Source: Brevundimonas sp. | GTDB taxonomy: Bacteria > Pseudomonadota > Alphaproteobacteria > Caulobacterales > Caulobacteraceae | Length of the DNA stretch: 64,000 bases | Direction of reading: 5' to 3' | NCBI RefSeq assembly: GCF_013912005.1 | Contig: NZ_JACESB010000007.1 | Location: 62,001 to 126,000 of the forward strand | In this document: positions 62,600 through 64,000 of the stretch, one piece after another | Layout: each line of letters begins with the position of its first letter | How positions within the stretch are numbered: the stretch's first letter is position 1 | The notes under the pieces: generated by a model | Seen by the model: the letters and a program-made list of their open reading frames with translations, nothing else | The model's database searches: none | Told to the model about the DNA's origin: nothing | Position numbers and translations under genes: made by a program

Positions 62600-64000
62600 T
62601 CAGGGCTGCTTCTCGACAATCAGGGCGTAGGCGCCGGTCTGCCCCTGCTGGTAGGTGCCGGCCCGGATCTCGTACTCCCCGTCCGAGGGCGCGGTCCACT
62701 CGAGCCTGGCGTGGGTGTCGGACAGGCTGTCGTCGTCGCTGCCCAGCACCTCGAAGGCGCCTTCCTCGCCCGGACGGCCGACGGTGACGAAGCTGTCGAC
62801 CTCGTTCGAGACCATCATCACCACCAGCTTCTCCTCCGCCTTCAGCGAAACCCGGTAGGCGTCGTAGAAGCTGTTGTCCTGGGCGGTGGCGTCCGTCTCC
62901 GTCAGCGTCCCGCGAGCGGTCGCACCGACCAGGATGCTGCCGGCCTCGGGCTGCGGCCCCCGGTCGATCAGCTCCAGCGAGTACAGCCCCTCGCCGTCCG
63001 ATCCGAGCGGCGAGGCGCGCAGCACGTAGTCGCCGTCCTCGGGCAGGGTGAAGTTGAGGCGGGAGTCGGTGCCCTCCTGCAGGCCGTCGTCGTCGGACGC
63101 CAGCGCCGAGAAGGCGTCGCCGGCGCGGCCAATCTGCAGGAAGGTGTCGAAGTCGCCCGAGCGCATGATGGCCTGGATGCGCTGTCCCTCGCGCCCGGAC
63201 ACGACGTAGCCGTCGAAGCCGCGATCCTCGTCGTCGCGGGAGTCGGCCTCGCCGATCTCGCCCTCCAGCGTGGTCCCGAACGCCAGCGGCTCCGGGGCCC
63301 GCTCCGGCTCCATCTCGGACAGCGACAGGCTGTAGGCGCCCGTGGCCGTCGTGAAGGCCCGCGCCTCGATCACATAGGGGCCGTCCGCCGGGAGGGTGAA
63401 GATCAGGCGCGAATCCGTGCCCTCGGGTCCGCCGTCGTCGTCGGTCGCGAGGCTGGTCCCGGCGGCGTCGAACAGTTCGAGGAAGGTGTCGAACTCGGTC
63501 GAGGTCATGTCGATGCGGAGGCGCTGACCCTCGCGGCCCTCGAATCCCCAGGCGTCCGCCGGGACGCCGTTGGCGTTCTTGCCGTCATCCTCGCTCAGGG
63601 CGCCCTCGACGGTCGCGCCGATGGCGATCGGCTCGGCCGGAAGGGGCTCGGGCCCCGGCTCCAGCGTCAGGGTGTAGCCGCCCTCCGCCCCCGGCCCCAG
63701 CCCGGCGGCGCGGATGATGTAGGTCCCGTCCTCGGGGGCGACGAACACCAGCCAGGCGTTGAGGCCGGAGTCGGGCCCGTCGTCGTTCATGGCGAGCTCG
63801 ATGAAGGCGTCGCCCTCCATCCGGCCGACCCTGACGAGGGGATCGAAGCTCTCGCTGTCCAGCGCGATGGCGAAGCGCTCGCCCTCGCGAGCGCGGAAGG
63901 TCCAGGCGTCGTAGGGACTGCCGGCATCGTCCTCCGGATCACGGGCGCCGAGCTCGCCCTGGACGGGCCGCCCAAGGCGGATGGCGGACGGGCGCGGCGC
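62600..64000 (-). CDS. PPC-repeat protein (partial, 5' end outside window)
   Basis: At least 466 residues; the frame is open to the right edge. Four tandem beta-rich units of about 115 residues are seen. Each has an FDTFL- or FDPLV-type strand, an acidic turn such as ATDDDGGPEGTDSRL and a closing DGPYVIEARAF-type strand, the pattern of bacterial pre-peptidase C-terminal (PPC) domains. Very acidic. No catalytic domain is visible in the part present, so it may be a secreted protease tail or a stand-alone surface protein. Its start and signal peptide are not in the window. Confidence 0.85.
   Translation of the reverse strand, partial: APRPSAIRLGRPVQGELGARDPEDDAGSPYDAWTFRAREGERFAIALDSESFDPLVRVGRMEGDAFIELAMNDDGPDSGLNAWLVFVAPEDGTYIIRAAGLGPGAEGGYTLTLEPGPEPLPAEPIAIGATVEGALSEDDGKNANGVPADAWGFEGREGQRLRIDMTSTEFDTFLELFDAAGTSLATDDDGGPEGTDSRLIFTLPADGPYVIEARAFTTATGAYSLSLSEMEPERAPEPLAFGTTLEGEIGEADSRDDEDRGFDGYVVSGREGQRIQAIMRSGDFDTFLQIGRAGDAFSALASDDDGLQEGTDSRLNFTLPEDGDYVLRASPLGSDGEGLYSLELIDRGPQPEAGSILVGATARGTLTETDATAQDNSFYDAYRVSLKAEEKLVVMMVSNEVDSFVTVGRPGEEGAFEVLGSDDDSLSDTHARLEWTAPSDGEYEIRAGTYQQGQTGAYALIVEKQP

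Overview
This 64 kb window is a GC-rich chromosomal segment from an alphaproteobacterium. It is most likely a member of the Caulobacterales close to Brevundimonas or Caulobacter. Supporting signs are the NADH dehydrogenase operon with alphaproteobacterial NuoG and NuoL forms, a bactofilin next to an LmdC-type M23 protein, an RNase E ending in a GWW(R) tail, CtrA-like TTAA motifs, and DUF3126 and DUF465 small proteins. No prophage, insertion sequence, CRISPR array or integrase was seen. Genus assignment is inference from gene content, not from a search.

Layout. 1-15218 (minus): nuoABCDEFGHIJKLM plus most of nuoN. Four extra small genes sit in the operon between nuoD/E, E/F, F/G and H/I, nearly all joined by 1- or 4-base stop/start overlaps. 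15264-15557: nuo promoter, then tRNA-Asp(GTC) with its own promoter. 15661-20229: exported small protein, DEAD-box helicase, GGDEF protein, PlsC acyltransferase, exported helical protein. 20311-29654 (minus): one tight run of iscR, a NifS/IscS-type desulfurase, sufB, sufC, sufD, sufS, sufT, sufA, metN, metI, metQ, that is, Fe-S cluster assembly running straight into a methionine-type importer. 29815-34236: alpha/beta hydrolase, carbonic anhydrase, TerC, DUF465 protein, NamZ-type muramidase and a DOMON-like protein. 34293-36160: a short Tyr-rich leader ORF, tyrS and a peroxiredoxin. 36361-38083: M23 protein and bactofilin. 38139-43935 (minus): prfB with a programmed frameshift, class A PBP, exonuclease, amidase. 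44398-49260: rne, an M48 protease and a DsbA-like protein. 49267-50618 (minus): three tandem I78-family inhibitors and holC. 50710-55865: small exported and membrane proteins, prmA, an H1-like protein, cysE, a Nudix hydrolase and a nitroreductase. 55901-61393: histidine degradation genes hutI, hutG (minus) and hutU, hutH (plus), divergent around a large nested palindrome. 61493-64000 (minus): type 2 IPP isomerase and the 3' part of a PPC-repeat protein.

Most interesting points. (1) A 16-codon ORF upstream of tyrS ends in Tyr-Tyr-Arg-Pro-Ser-Tyr-stop and is followed by mutually exclusive inverted repeats, a candidate attenuator of a tyrosyl-tRNA synthetase gene. (2) Four accessory ORFs are threaded into the complex I operon. 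(3) The prfB +1 frameshift site has a perfect 9-bp hairpin abutting its internal Shine-Dalgarno. (4) Opposing G-quadruplex motifs lie between prfB and the PBP gene. (5) A nested palindrome carries the ribosome binding sites of both hut transcripts. (6) Three tandem I78 inhibitor paralogues occur beside a periplasmic protease and oxidoreductase.
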